Positions 18,916-28,359 are shown, counted from the first letter of the stretch. The stretch is 64,000 bases of DNA from Collimonas sp. PA-H2 (GCF_002564105.1 NZ_PDBX01000001.1:4464001-4528000), one strand, 5' to 3'. A program made the numbers and translations. The notes: a model not told the origin generated them from the sequence alone.

Positions 18916-20160
18916 ATGTCGTCTATCGCGACAATTGCAACGGATGCAAGCCAGGCAGACCTGTTACCCCGGGTTTTGCCGGCCCACCGCATCAGCACGG
19001 ACCAGGAAGCGCTGGACATCGCGCGCGAGATGGCCGCCGAGTTCCGCGTCGACGCCAGCGCGCGCGACCGCCAGCGCCGTCTGCCTTGGGCGGAAATCGA
19101 AAAATTCTCCGCCAGCGGACTGGGCGGCATCACGGTGCCGCGCGAGTTCGGCGGCGCCCAGGTTTCCTATCGCACCCTGGCTGAAGTGTTCCGCCTGCTG
19201 TGCGCCGCCGATCCGGCGCTGGGACAGATTCCGCAAAACCATTTCGGCATCCTCGGCGTGGTCGCGCACAGCGCCGACGCCGCGCAAAAGGCGCGCATCT
19301 ACAGCGACGTCCTGAGCGGCCTGCGCATCGGCAACGCCGGACCGGAGCGCGGCACCAGGAATATCCTGGAGATGAAGGCGCGCCTGACTGAAACGCCGAA
19401 CGGTTATCGCCTCAACGGCAAGAAATTCTATTCCACCGGCGCCTTGTTCGCACACTGGGTGCCGGTCAAGGCGCTCGACGAGCAGGGCCAGCCGGTGCTG
19501 GTGTTCGTCAAGCGCGGCACGCCCGGCCTCACCATCGTCGACGACTGGTCGGGGTTCGGCCAGCGCACCACCGCCAGCGGCACGGTGCTGCTGGAAAACC
19601 TGGCGGTGGCCGCGGAAAACGTGCTGCCGTTGCAGAAGCTGGCCGAGCAAGTCAGCATCCAGGGGCCGGCATCGCAACTGATCCAGGCCGCGATTGACGC
19701 CGGCATCGCCGCTGCCGCCATCGAAGACACCGTGCAATTTGTTCGCAGCCGCTCGCGGCCCTGGGCCGACAGCGGGGTGGAGCGCGCCAGCGACGATCCT
19801 TACGTCATCCGCGACATCGGCGACCTGAAGATCCGCCTACATGCGGCCAATGCACTGCTGGCCAAGGCCGCTGTCGCGCTGGACCAGATTTCAACTGTAG
19901 CGATCGACACCGATGCCTCCGCCCGCGCCTCGATTGCGGTCGCCAAAGCCAAGGTGATGACCACCGAGATAGCCCTGCTCGCCAGCGAAAAGCTGTTCGA
20001 GCTGGCCGGTTCGGCATCGACCCTGGCGGAACATAACCTGGACCGCCACTGGCGCAACGCCCGCACCCATACTTTGCACGATCCGGTGCGCTGGAAGCTG
20101 CACGCCATCGGCAATTACCTGCTGAACGGCATCGCACCCGCACGGCATTCCTGGAACTGA
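18916..20160 (+). CDS. sfnB: SfnB family acyl-CoA dehydrogenase-like flavoenzyme (copy 1)
   Basis: Flavin-dependent enzyme of 414 aa with the acyl-CoA dehydrogenase fold, of the SfnB/DszC-like group linked to use of organosulfur compounds such as dimethyl sulfone and sulfonates. Typical stretches are GLGGITVPREFGGAQVSY, GNAGPERGTRN, RLNGKKFYSTGALFAHW, DDWSGFGQRTTASGTV and the C-terminal RNARTHTLHDPVRWK. A GAGAGG ribosome binding site precedes the ATG. The following two genes are a paralogue (4 bp gap) and an LLM monooxygenase, forming an operon. The exact substrate cannot be read from sequence. Confidence 0.9.
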   Translation: MSSIATIATDASQADLLPRVLPAHRISTDQEALDIAREMAAEFRVDASARDRQRRLPWAEIEKFSASGLGGITVPREFGGAQVSYRTLAEVFRLLCAADPALGQIPQNHFGILGVVAHSADAAQKARIYSDVLSGLRIGNAGPERGTRNILEMKARLTETPNGYRLNGKKFYSTGALFAHWVPVKALDEQGQPVLVFVKRGTPGLTIVDDWSGFGQRTTASGTVLLENLAVAAENVLPLQKLAEQVSIQGPASQLIQAAIDAGIAAAAIEDTVQFVRSRSRPWADSGVERASDDPYVIRDIGDLKIRLHAANALLAKAAVALDQISTVAIDTDASARASIAVAKAKVMTTEIALLASEKLFELAGSASTLAEHNLDRHWRNARTHTLHDPVRWKLHAIGNYLLNGIAPARHSWN

Positions 20161-20164
20161 CGCC

Positions 20165-21370
20165 ATGACGACTTCTATCAACGCCGCCGGTCCGGTGGTG
20201 CGCATTCTCGACGATATCCAAGCCATTGCGGCAGCGCGTGCGCTGGCCGCTTCATTCACGCGCGAAGCAAGCCGGCGCGATAGCGAGCGGCGGCTGCCAC
20301 TACATGAACTGGAGCAGTTTTCCCGTTCCGGCCTGTGGGGGATTTCCGTGCCGCGCGCTTATGGCGGCGCCGGCGTCTCGCATGTCACCTTGGCCGAGGT
20401 GATCGCCACTATTGCCGCGGCCGATGGCTCGCTCGGGCAAATCCCGCAAAACCACTTCTATGCGGTCGAGATCTTGCGGGTCAACGGCAGCGAAGCGCAA
20501 AAGCGCTATTACTTCGAACGTATCCTGGCCGGCGAGCGTTTCGGCAACGCCCTGGCGGAACTCGGCACGCGTACTTCGCAGGAGCGGCGTACCCGGCTGA
20601 GCAAGGATGGCGACGGTTTCCGCATCAATGGCCGTAAATTCTATGCCACCGGGGCGCTGTATGCGCACCGGATTCCGGTCTCGGTGATCGACGACGACGG
20701 CGTCCAGCAACTGGCCATCGTCAAGCGCGACACCGAGGGCGTCAAGGTGATCGACGACTGGTCCGGTTTCGGCCAGCGTACTACCGGCAGCGGTTCCGTC
20801 GTGTTCGACAATGTCTGGGTAACGGTGGAAGAAGTGCTGCCGTTCCAGAGCGCCTTCGAGCGGCCGACTTCGCTGGGTCCGGTGGCGCAGCTGCTGCATG
20901 CGGCGATCGACACCGGCATCGCCCGCGCCGCCTTGCATGACGCCGCGGTATTCGTGCGGACCCGTTCGCGCGCCTGGATCGACAGCAAGGTCGAGCGCGC
21001 CATCGACGATCCGCTGACGGTGCGCGAGTTCGGCGACCTGGCGGTGCGGCTGGCCGGTGCGGAAGCGTTGCTGGAGCTGGCCGGCGCGGCGGTCGATGCC
21101 GCCGCCTGGGATCCGACCGTGGCATCGGTGGCGGCAGCTTCGATTGCAGTGGCGGAAGCGCGCGTACTGAGCACGGAAATATCGCTGGCCGCTGGCAGCA
21201 AGCTGTTCGAGCTGGCCGGCACGCAAGCCACGCTGGCGGAGCACAACCTCGACCGCCACTGGCGCAACGCCCGCACCCACACGCTGCACGATCCGGTGCG
21301 CTGGAAGTATCACGCGGTCGGCAACTACTATCTCAACGAAAAAAATCCGCCGCGCCACGGCGCCATCTGA
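20165..21370 (+). CDS. sfnB: SfnB family acyl-CoA dehydrogenase-like flavoenzyme (copy 2)
   Basis: Paralogue of the upstream gene, 401 aa, sharing DDWSGFGQRTT, the RINGRKFYATGALYAH region and the C-terminal LAEHNLDRHWRNARTHTLHD. It is separated from copy 1 by 4 bp and from the LLM gene by 8 bp. The two copies could form a heteromer or act on different substrates; both are inference. Assigned to sulfur assimilation by family and operon. Confidence 0.9.
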   Translation: MTTSINAAGPVVRILDDIQAIAAARALAASFTREASRRDSERRLPLHELEQFSRSGLWGISVPRAYGGAGVSHVTLAEVIATIAAADGSLGQIPQNHFYAVEILRVNGSEAQKRYYFERILAGERFGNALAELGTRTSQERRTRLSKDGDGFRINGRKFYATGALYAHRIPVSVIDDDGVQQLAIVKRDTEGVKVIDDWSGFGQRTTGSGSVVFDNVWVTVEEVLPFQSAFERPTSLGPVAQLLHAAIDTGIARAALHDAAVFVRTRSRAWIDSKVERAIDDPLTVREFGDLAVRLAGAEALLELAGAAVDAAAWDPTVASVAAASIAVAEARVLSTEISLAAGSKLFELAGTQATLAEHNLDRHWRNARTHTLHDPVRWKYHAVGNYYLNEKNPPRHGAI

Positions 21371-21378
21371 ACCAACCT

Positions 21379-22755
21379 ATGCCGAAGAAGCAAATCCGCC
21401 TGAACGCCTTCAACATGAATTGCGTCGGGCACATCAACCATGGCTTGTGGACGCATCCGCGCGACCGTTCCACCGAATACACCAGCCTCGAATACTGGAC
21501 CGAACAGGCCAGGCTGCTGGAACGCGGCAAGTTCGACGGCCTGTTCCTGGCCGATATCGTCGGCGTCTACGATGTCTACCAGGGCTCGGCCGACCTCACC
21601 GTGCGCGAAGCTATCCAGCTGCCGGTCAACGATCCCTTGCTGCTGGTGTCGGCCATGGCCGCCGTCACCAAACATCTGGGCTTCGGCGTCACCGTCAACC
21701 TGACCTATGAAGCGCCGTATCTGTTCGCGCGCCGCATGTCGACCCTCGATCACCTGACCCGTGGCCGCATCGGCTGGAATATCGTCACCGGTTACCTCGA
21801 TAGCGCGGCGCGCGCCATGGGGCTGAGCGAGCAGTCGGAACACGATGCCCGTTATGAACGGGCGGAAGAATTCATGCAGGTGCTGTACCAGCTGTGGGAA
21901 GGCAGTTGGGAAGAGGGCGCCGTGCTGCGCGACCGCCAGCGCCGTGTTTTCGCCGATCCGGCCAAGGTGCACCGCATCAGCCATCGTGGCGAGCATTACC
22001 AGGTGGATGGCTATCACCTCAGCGAACCATCGCCGCAACGCACTCCGGTGCTGTACCAGGCCGGCGCCTCCGATCGCGGCCAGCAGTTTGCCGCGGCACA
22101 TGCCGAATGCGTCTTCATCTCCAGCCAGAAACCGGAGGCGGCGCGCAAGCTGGTGAGCGACCTGCGCGACCAGGCAGAGAGGGCTGGCCGCCAGCGCGGC
22201 GACCTGAAAATCTTCATGGGCATCTCGGTCGTCGTTGCGCCGAGCGCCGCCGAGGCGCAAGAAAAATATGCCGAGTACTGCCGTTACGCCAATCCAGAAG
22301 CCGGCCTGGCCCACTTCGCCGCCGGCACCGGCTTCGATTTTTCCAAGTACGGCATCGACGACGCCATCAAGCCGGCCAACAGCAACGCCATCCAGTCCTC
22401 CGCCAAGGCAGTGACAGCCGCCGATGCCGGCTGGACCGTGCGCAAGCTGCTGGACCAGCTGGCGCTGGGCGGGCGCTATGTGACCATCGTCGGCTCGCCG
22501 CAGCAGGTGGCGGATCAGCTGGAAGCCTGGGTCAGGGATACCGATATCGACGGTTTCAACCTGACGCGCACGGTGGCGCCGGAAAGTTTCGAGGATTTCG
22601 TCGACCTGGTGGTCCCTGAATTGCAGGCGCGCGGTTCTTACAAGCTGGATTACGAAGAGGGGACTTTGCGCGAGAAATTGTTTGAGGCCGGGCAGCCAAC
22701 CTTGCCCGGCAGGCATCCGGCAGCAGGCTACCGGCAGGCGGTCCGCTGCGATTGA
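21379..22755 (+). CDS. LLM class FMN-dependent monooxygenase (NtaA/SnaA/DszA type)
   Basis: Luciferase-like TIM-barrel monooxygenase of 458 aa using FMNH2 and O2, from the NtaA/SnaA/DszA/DmoA family. Diagnostic stretches are LNAFNMNCVGHINHGLWTHP, GRIGWNIVTGYLDSAARAMG, YLSEPSPQRTPVLYQAGAS-like HLSEPSPQRTPVLYQAG and AAHAECVF. Family members cleave C-S or C-N bonds, and with the two SfnB genes it probably releases sulfur from an organic sulfur compound. It needs a separate FMN reductase; only a fragment of one is left downstream (22871-22999). Confidence 0.9.
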   Translation: MPKKQIRLNAFNMNCVGHINHGLWTHPRDRSTEYTSLEYWTEQARLLERGKFDGLFLADIVGVYDVYQGSADLTVREAIQLPVNDPLLLVSAMAAVTKHLGFGVTVNLTYEAPYLFARRMSTLDHLTRGRIGWNIVTGYLDSAARAMGLSEQSEHDARYERAEEFMQVLYQLWEGSWEEGAVLRDRQRRVFADPAKVHRISHRGEHYQVDGYHLSEPSPQRTPVLYQAGASDRGQQFAAAHAECVFISSQKPEAARKLVSDLRDQAERAGRQRGDLKIFMGISVVVAPSAAEAQEKYAEYCRYANPEAGLAHFAAGTGFDFSKYGIDDAIKPANSNAIQSSAKAVTAADAGWTVRKLLDQLALGGRYVTIVGSPQQVADQLEAWVRDTDIDGFNLTRTVAPESFEDFVDLVVPELQARGSYKLDYEEGTLREKLFEAGQPTLPGRHPAAGYRQAVRCD

Positions 22756-22870
22756 TACTTTCCTAAATCATGACAAGTCTTGTTTGTCGATCATGCTCGC
22801 AGGGTCGGCAGCTGTGCCCGTGCCTGACCTGAGCGCGCGGCGAAGAAAAACCAATCAGGCCTTGTGTTTT

Positions 22871-22999
22871 TACCCAGGCAAGATAGCAGTCGATCCAGTC
22901 CTGCAGGAACTTCTTGCTGCCCGCGCCGATATTGCAGGCCTCGTCGAACAAGCCATCCTTGGCCGGGATGAGCGCTACTTCATCTAGAAAATGGTTCAT
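22871..22999 (-). pseudogene. Remnant of an NADPH-dependent FMN reductase
   Basis: A minus-strand stretch of 43 codons from MNHFLDEVALIPAKDGLFDE through KKFLQDWIDCYLAWV resembles the extreme C-terminus of the NADPH-dependent FMN reductase/chromate reductase family (COG0431), where a KxFD...FL..F...W pattern ends the protein. No flavodoxin-like core lies upstream on the minus strand, so it is a 3' fragment. It lies 116 bp from the end of the flavin monooxygenase gene. Recognition is from memory of the family, so confidence is moderate. Confidence 0.5.
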
Positions 23000-23152
23000 T
23001 GTCTTTGCACTGCCTTCTCTGTTAGCTGGCGTACAGACCGAGGCAGAATTACGCAATAACATGGCCATTCCCCCAAGGAAATTCCTCGCGCACGATCATT
23101 GATGCAGCGCTTGCCCAATGCGCGGAGTGGAATATCAGGTGGCCGGATAACC

Positions 23153-23869
23153 CTATTTTGGAAAGTATTTCACTATGCCCTCGAGAAGAAGGCGGATGTC
23201 GCCGAACAGCGTGCCTATTTCAACGCTGATGATGAACAAGGCGGTCTGGAAGGCCGCCGGATATTTGTCCAGCAGCATGGTGCTGTGCTTGTCATATAAG
23301 GCGATGACGCTGCTGCGATTGGACAGCGCTACGCAGGCTATTCCCAGGATGCCGCCGGCAATGATGTCGGTAGGGTAGTGCAAGCCAAGATATACACGAG
23401 GCAATGCGATGAAGAGCAGGACATACAGGTAGACCAACAGGCCTGCCTTTCTTGAGATCAGGAAAATTCCCGTAGCCAGGCTGAAGAACAAGGCGGCGTG
23501 GTCGCTGGGAAAGGAGCTCCATATGTACAAAGCCTGGCTTTCCGGCAGCGGTAAGCCGACGTATTGGTGATTGGAGAGCGCGATGCTGGCGAAAGGACGC
23601 GGCTGGTAAGGGCCGATGTTGTTCGCGACCCTGGCGATCAGCACGGCCAGCACGCAGCCCAGCAAGGTGGCGATGATGATGCGCCTGCTGCCTGATTTCG
23701 GATCCGTATCCCTGAACCAGAAGTACCAAAGCATGCCCATGATCGGCAAGCCCTTGAACAAATTGGAGCCTGAAATGTAGTGAACGATCTGGTTGAAAGG
23801 AGCCGACGCGGCCGTGAATTGAGATATCCAGTTCATCACCGCAAGGTCCGCGTAATTGTGCCACATCAT
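23153..23869 (-). CDS. PAP2 family phosphatase, membrane bound
   Basis: Integral membrane protein of 238 aa with the three PAP2 signatures: RVANNIGPYQPRPF (motif 1 region), SFPSDHA (motif 2, catalytic His) and RVYLGLHYPTDIIAG (motif 3). Such enzymes dephosphorylate lipid phosphates, including undecaprenyl pyrophosphate. Its position next to the exopolysaccharide locus, divergent from it, suggests carrier-lipid recycling, which is inference. The C-terminal 60 residues after motif 3 are more hydrophilic than in minimal PAP2 proteins. Ribosome binding site AGGAGATG overlaps the first codons. Confidence 0.88.
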   Translation of the reverse strand: MMWHNYADLAVMNWISQFTAASAPFNQIVHYISGSNLFKGLPIMGMLWYFWFRDTDPKSGSRRIIIATLLGCVLAVLIARVANNIGPYQPRPFASIALSNHQYVGLPLPESQALYIWSSFPSDHAALFFSLATGIFLISRKAGLLVYLYVLLFIALPRVYLGLHYPTDIIAGGILGIACVALSNRSSVIALYDKHSTMLLDKYPAAFQTALFIISVEIGTLFGDIRLLLEGIVKYFPK

Positions 23870-24357
23870 CTCCTGCCTTTCTTTTGAGTAATTAATTTAG
23901 TTATCCGGTTCTATGTTTGGAAGGTAGCTGATTTTAATGAATATATGATTTATATGATTTATTCCGTTCTCTTGATTTAATCCGTGGCATTGATTTGTGT
24001 AAAGTACTTTTTAAGATTTATTTGCTGCTTCGCACAATCAATTGTTTCCTTGCGAAAACCAATGTCTGGTTAGCAGCGCCGGAGTTTTTTCGAAGGTCAA
24101 AAATAACTCGCGATAATTTTTCCGCGACATGGAAATTTACGCTCTGGCGACATATTATGGACATGCGTTAATCGCTTGAGAAGCTTATATTTAATGCGTT
24201 TTGAGGCATTTTAATAAAAATTTGTCGGATTGGAAATTTGATGTTTTTATGTATTTTTAAACAGTCAACGAAGTAGTTGTCAACGTGAGAACTGATAAAA
24301 AGTAAGATGTAACAAATCGTTTCAATGACGAACTAAGTTTCTAAGACGGGGGTCATT

Positions 24358-24495
24358 ATGTTGTCCTGCAACATGTATTCGCAATGCGATTATTTCAAAA
24401 ATGCAGATCGAAACCTGACGTTCTCAGATCGTAAGAAACTGACGTTGGTGCCAACTTTATTCAAATTACAGTATGAGCCGCAGCTGGCTCCATAA
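24358..24495 (+). CDS. Possible small protein, 45 aa
   Basis: The ORF starts ATG at 24358 after ACGGGGG (7-base spacing) and reads MLSCNMYSQCDYFKNADRNL, ending with TAA at 24493-24495. It has two Cys near the N-terminus, no membrane span and no known family. It could be a real small gene or leader peptide; evidence is only the ribosome binding site and frame. Confidence 0.3.
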   Translation: MLSCNMYSQCDYFKNADRNLTFSDRKKLTLVPTLFKLQYEPQLAP

Positions 24496-24517
24496 GTATC
24501 TTGTTAAGGGGAATATC

Positions 24518-24718
24518 ATGCGAAAAACCGCTCACCATTTTTGTAAGAATGCCACTCACCCTGGATTGCTTGCAGCCGATGCACAAGATGTAAAGCGTTC
24601 CCTGAAAATCGATGTCCGTATGTCAAGTATCGTGCGCAAGCGCCTGTACGGCATTTCCTGTTTTTCCTTCCGCCCACTCTTGTTTCATTCCCTATCACAG
24701 TTGCCGTCAGCAGCCTGA
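24518..24718 (+). CDS. Possible small protein, 66 aa
   Basis: The ORF starts at 24518 after AAGGGGAATATC and begins MRKTAHHFCKNATHPGLLAA; it is basic in the middle and ends LFHSLSQLPSAA. It has no recognised family. It lies 22 bp after the 45-aa ORF, as a second member of a possible two-gene leader unit before epsL. Confidence is low. Confidence 0.3.
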   Translation: MRKTAHHFCKNATHPGLLAADAQDVKRSLKIDVRMSSIVRKRLYGISCFSFRPLLFHSLSQLPSAA

Positions 24719-24981
24719 TGGCAAGCAGCATTGTTGTCTGTCGCACAGTTTCAGTTTTCCGTAACTGATGACCAGGCCGGAATTCCGCCCGCAAGCAGGG
24801 CGATAGATCCGGTTTCTTCGAAAGACTCAATCTTTGATCGCTTGATGGTTTTCCAAAAACAGCGAATCGATCCATAGGTGGGAAATTCCGCCGCGCCATT
24901 TGCCTGGTAAAAAAATATCAATATCAAGCCAGCCTGGATCGATGCATTTATGACGCAGCTGCTGCGTTAGAGAGGTGTGTA

Positions 24982-26277
24982 ATGAACAGGCGCTCAAAAT
25001 CCTGTAGCGAGTTTTACCGTATGCCATGGCAGATCGTTTTTCTGATACCGATATGCTCTTGTGCCGCAGTCGCAACCCAGGCCAGCGCCACTGACCTGGT
25101 GCCAACCGATATCATGCCGCCCGCCGACATCATCCAGCCGCCGGCGGATGCGGTCACACCCTACGCCGGTTACAGCATCGGCTACGACAGCAATCTGCTG
25201 AGGCTGCAGAATTCGGCGGCGGCGCAGGCGATGGGAATAGGCAGCGATCTGTCCGACACCACGCAACGTTATCTGTTCGGGCTGGCGGTGGACAAGACGC
25301 TCAGCCGGCAGCACCTGACGGCGAACCTGAACGTTGCCAAGGTTGATTACAACCACTTCGACCAGCTCAATCACCTCGACAAGAATCTCGCCGCAAACTG
25401 GAACTGGCATGCAGGCGACCATTTCGAAGGCAATATCGGCGCCAATTATTCGGAAGGACTGACGCCGTTCATCGACTTCCATCTGCTGGAGCGAAATATA
25501 CGTACGCAGGAAAAAGTCTACGCCGACGGTTCCTGGCTGTTCCATCCGAGCTGGCGCGTGCGCGGCGGCCTGGAGTACAGCAAATTGAAATACGACCTGG
25601 CGTCGCAGCAGCCTGCCGCCAACAACCAGAACCGGACCGAACTCGGCTTGGATTATCTGGCCGCCAGCGGCAGCACGATCGGCCTCCAGCTGCGCCATAC
25701 GCATGCCGATTTCCCCAATCCTGAGCTGGACAACGGCTTGCTGGTGTTCAACGGCTATAACCAGGATGAAGTGAAAGCCAAGATAGACTGGCTGCTGAGC
25801 GGCAAGACGCAGTTGCACTTCCTTGGCGGCTGGGTCAGCCGCAAGCAGGATGCGCTTCCAGTCAGGAATTTCAGCGGCGTCAACACGCGTCTCTCCGCCG
25901 ACTGGTCGCCGACCGGCAAGATTCAGCTCTCGGTCGCCGGCTGGCGCGAGATAGGCGCGGTGGACGATCTCTCCACCGTCTATTCCCTGAACCATGGCGC
26001 CAGCCTGGGGTCGACCTGGCAGTATTCGGAAAAAATCCAGCTGGTGGCGCAGTACAAGTATCAAAAAAGAGATTTCGGACCATCCTCCGGATCCGGCACC
26101 TTCGGTTCCATCAATCAAAACGATGTATTGCGCGATGCCGCGCTGAGCGTGGTCTACAACCCGACCTTGCGCTGGCGCGTCCAGCTGTCCGGCACCCGCA
26201 GCACGCAGACCTTGAGAAATGCGCCAGGCGGTTTTGTCAGCAACGGCGTGATGCTCAATACGCGCTATGCATTCTAG
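24982..26277 (+). CDS. epsL: Outer membrane beta-barrel protein, EpsL family
   Basis: Predicted outer-membrane beta-barrel of 431 aa from the EpsL family of Eps/methanolan-type exopolysaccharide loci, probably involved in polymer passage at the outer membrane. An N-terminal signal sequence (to about residue 35, ending in QASA) is followed by PYAGYSIGYDSNLLRLQ and many alternating amphipathic strands, ending in the C-terminal aromatic NTRYAF typical of barrels. AGAGAGGTGTG precedes the ATG. It is the first gene of the locus and lies 9 bp before the sugar transferase gene. Confidence 0.85.
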   Translation: MNRRSKSCSEFYRMPWQIVFLIPICSCAAVATQASATDLVPTDIMPPADIIQPPADAVTPYAGYSIGYDSNLLRLQNSAAAQAMGIGSDLSDTTQRYLFGLAVDKTLSRQHLTANLNVAKVDYNHFDQLNHLDKNLAANWNWHAGDHFEGNIGANYSEGLTPFIDFHLLERNIRTQEKVYADGSWLFHPSWRVRGGLEYSKLKYDLASQQPAANNQNRTELGLDYLAASGSTIGLQLRHTHADFPNPELDNGLLVFNGYNQDEVKAKIDWLLSGKTQLHFLGGWVSRKQDALPVRNFSGVNTRLSADWSPTGKIQLSVAGWREIGAVDDLSTVYSLNHGASLGSTWQYSEKIQLVAQYKYQKRDFGPSSGSGTFGSINQNDVLRDAALSVVYNPTLRWRVQLSGTRSTQTLRNAPGGFVSNGVMLNTRYAF

Positions 26278-26286
26278 AGGTGGGAA

Positions 26287-27669
26287 ATGACTGAGAACGA
26301 CATCCCGCTGGTTTCGTTTTTCAAGCGCCTGCTTGATCCGGCCATCATCCTTGGCTCGCTGTACCTGATCGTGCTGACGCAGAATGAAATATTCACCGGC
26401 GACTACCTGCTGCTGATGATCATCGCCTTCTTCATCTCTTCCTATGTCTACGAACAGATCGACCTCTACCGCACCCTGCATATAGGCAAGCAGCTAGCGT
26501 ATGCCGGCGATATTTTCATGGGCTGGGCGGCCACCGTCGTCGTCCTGGTCCTGATCGGGCAGGGAACCGGGTTGCGCTACGAGTTTTCCGAGCGTGTCAT
26601 CCTGGCCTGGTTTTTGCTGGCGCCGTTCGCATTGCTGCTGAGCCGCCTGACGGCGCATATGCTGGCCTTCCATTTCGGCAAGGAGCTGAAGCTGCGTTCG
26701 GCGATCATCGTCGGTTCCAACGATCCGATCGACGATGTGCTCAAGTGCCTGGCCTCAGGCAGCAATGCCGGCATCGACATGCGCGGCTTCTTCGACGATC
26801 GCAACCAGGCCGCCCGCCCGTCCGGGATGAGCTGCCCGCATCTCGGCGCCATCGCAGACGTCGGCGCTTATGTGCGCGCCCACAAGATACGCACCATATT
26901 CATCTGCCTGCCGATGTCGGCGCAGCCACGGGTGCTGGCTCTGATGGAGGAGTTGCGCGATACCACGGCGTCGGTCTATTTCGTACCCGATATCTATACC
27001 TTCGGCCTGATACAGGCCCGGCTCGACCACATCGCAGGGATTCCGGTCATCGGCATCTGCGAGACCCCTTTCATCGGCTTGCGCGGTGTCTTGAAGCGCG
27101 GCAGCGACATAGTCCTGGCGCTGCTGATCCAGATCATGCTGCTGCCCATCATGCTCGCCATTGCGATCGGGGTAAAACTTTCTTCACCCGGACGCATCAT
27201 TTTTGCGCAACGCCGCTACGGCTTGAACGGTGAAGAAATCATCGTCTATAAGTTTCGTTCGATGACAGTTGCCGAAGACGGCGCGGTAGTCGACCAGGCC
27301 AAGAAGAACGATGCCCGCGTGACGCGCTTCGGCGGCTTCCTGCGGCGCACATCGCTGGATGAATTGCCGCAGTTCTTCAATGTACTGCAGGGCCGCATGA
27401 GCATCGTCGGCCCGCGTCCGCATGCCGTCGCCCACAACGAAATGTATCGCAAGCTGATCAAGGGTTACATGCTGCGGCACAAGGTCAAGCCGGGCATCAC
27501 CGGCTGGGCGCAGGTGAACGGCTACCGCGGCGAAACCGACACGCTGGACAAAATGCGCTCGCGGATCGAGTTCGACCTGGAATACCTGCGCAACTGGTCG
27601 CTGGCGCTGGACCTGTGGATCATCGTGCGCACGGTCAAAGAGGTATTGAAGAAGGATAGTGCTTACTAG
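26287..27669 (+). CDS. Undecaprenyl-phosphate glucose phosphotransferase (initiating enzyme)
   Basis: Polyprenyl-phosphate sugar-1-phosphate transferase (460 aa) that starts repeat-unit assembly on undecaprenyl phosphate. It has four N-terminal membrane spans (about residues 10-120), a CoA-binding-like central domain, a further span near 275 and the cytosolic catalytic domain with KFRSMTV, DELPQFFNVLQGRMSIVGPRP, KPGITGWAQVNGYRGET and the C-terminal DLEYLRNWS. This matches the WcaJ/EpsB class, usually glucose-specific. GAGGTGGGA precedes the ATG. Confidence 0.93.
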   Translation: MTENDIPLVSFFKRLLDPAIILGSLYLIVLTQNEIFTGDYLLLMIIAFFISSYVYEQIDLYRTLHIGKQLAYAGDIFMGWAATVVVLVLIGQGTGLRYEFSERVILAWFLLAPFALLLSRLTAHMLAFHFGKELKLRSAIIVGSNDPIDDVLKCLASGSNAGIDMRGFFDDRNQAARPSGMSCPHLGAIADVGAYVRAHKIRTIFICLPMSAQPRVLALMEELRDTTASVYFVPDIYTFGLIQARLDHIAGIPVIGICETPFIGLRGVLKRGSDIVLALLIQIMLLPIMLAIAIGVKLSSPGRIIFAQRRYGLNGEEIIVYKFRSMTVAEDGAVVDQAKKNDARVTRFGGFLRRTSLDELPQFFNVLQGRMSIVGPRPHAVAHNEMYRKLIKGYMLRHKVKPGITGWAQVNGYRGETDTLDKMRSRIEFDLEYLRNWSLALDLWIIVRTVKEVLKKDSAY

Positions 27670-27764
27670 GTGTATCAGGCTGTGCGCCACACGGAAGGAA
27701 TCATTTTCCGCTTTCCCGAATCAGGAAATTGAAGAAATACGTTGGACTTTGTCAGGAGAGAATC

Positions 27765-28280
27765 ATGAAGAAAATTGTGCTATCGATGAGCTTGCTGCTG
27801 GCTGCCTATTGCGGCCCGCTGATGGCCGCGGCCCCGGTTTTTCAGTTGAACGGGCAACAGCAAGAGGCTGGAAATTCGTCGGCAGTGTATGCCTATCAAG
27901 CGCAAACCGAGGCCGCCAGTTCTGCTTCTGCGATCGCTGAAATGGTGGCGCCGGAGCCCGCCGCAGCGGCCAGGGAGGATGCATTTTCTGCACAGGGCGG
28001 TCGCGCCCGGTCCGCCGCCGGCATCGTTCCCGTGGCTTTTTCCAGCACTCCCAAGCTGGTCCAGGCTCCCAGGAAGGCGGTGGCCGGCATGAATGCGTCG
28101 GACGACCTGCTGTTTTATTTCCTCAAGGACTTCAGGGCAAAGCCGCCGCAGAAGCCGGCGCGCTGGGCCATGCTTTTAATCGCATTCAGCTTCCTGTTGT
28201 ACCAGCTGCGCCGCCGCCCCATGCGCACCTCCATCGGTTTCGGTTCGGCGTCACGGCTGGCCGGGCAACATGCAGTCTGA
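27765..28280 (+). CDS. Small exported membrane protein of the eps locus
   Basis: Unrecognised protein of 171 aa. It has an N-terminal signal (MKKIVLSMSLLLAAYCGPLMA), an Ala/Ser-rich extracytoplasmic middle, and near the C-terminus PPQKPARW, a hydrophobic helix (about residues 140-155) and an Arg cluster LRRRP. This tripartite end resembles a PEP-CTERM sorting signal but lacks the Pro-Glu-Pro motif and has a 20-residue tail after the arginines. The start at 27765 has CAGGAGAG upstream. Such small proteins occur at this place in Eps loci, but no function is known to me. Confidence 0.75.
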   Translation: MKKIVLSMSLLLAAYCGPLMAAAPVFQLNGQQQEAGNSSAVYAYQAQTEAASSASAIAEMVAPEPAAAAREDAFSAQGGRARSAAGIVPVAFSSTPKLVQAPRKAVAGMNASDDLLFYFLKDFRAKPPQKPARWAMLLIAFSFLLYQLRRRPMRTSIGFGSASRLAGQHAV

Positions 28281-28359
28281 TCCAAACCGCCACCGGTGCA
28301 GCGGCCGCAGCCACGCCGCCGGGAATTGTCTTGTTAACAGGAGTCGGAGGAGTCGGATC

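Larger units (their letters stand above)
23870..24981. promoter_or_regulatory. 1.1-kb AT-rich leader region of the exopolysaccharide locus
   Basis: Bases 23880-24480 are much richer in A+T than the flanks and carry no long ORF. This is a likely site for promoters of the PAP2 gene and of the eps locus, possibly with nucleoid-protein control. Short direct repeats of GTCAACG occur near 24263 and 24278. Two short plus-strand ORFs with ribosome binding sites start at 24358 and 24518. Just before epsL an inverted repeat ACGCAG-CTG-CTGCGT (24953-24967) sits next to the ribosome binding site. Confidence 0.5.

Noticed and set aside
27765..28280. Call as a PEP-CTERM sorting substrate
   Set aside because: It lacks the Pro-Glu-Pro motif and carries 20 residues after the Arg cluster; left as an open question rather than an assignment.
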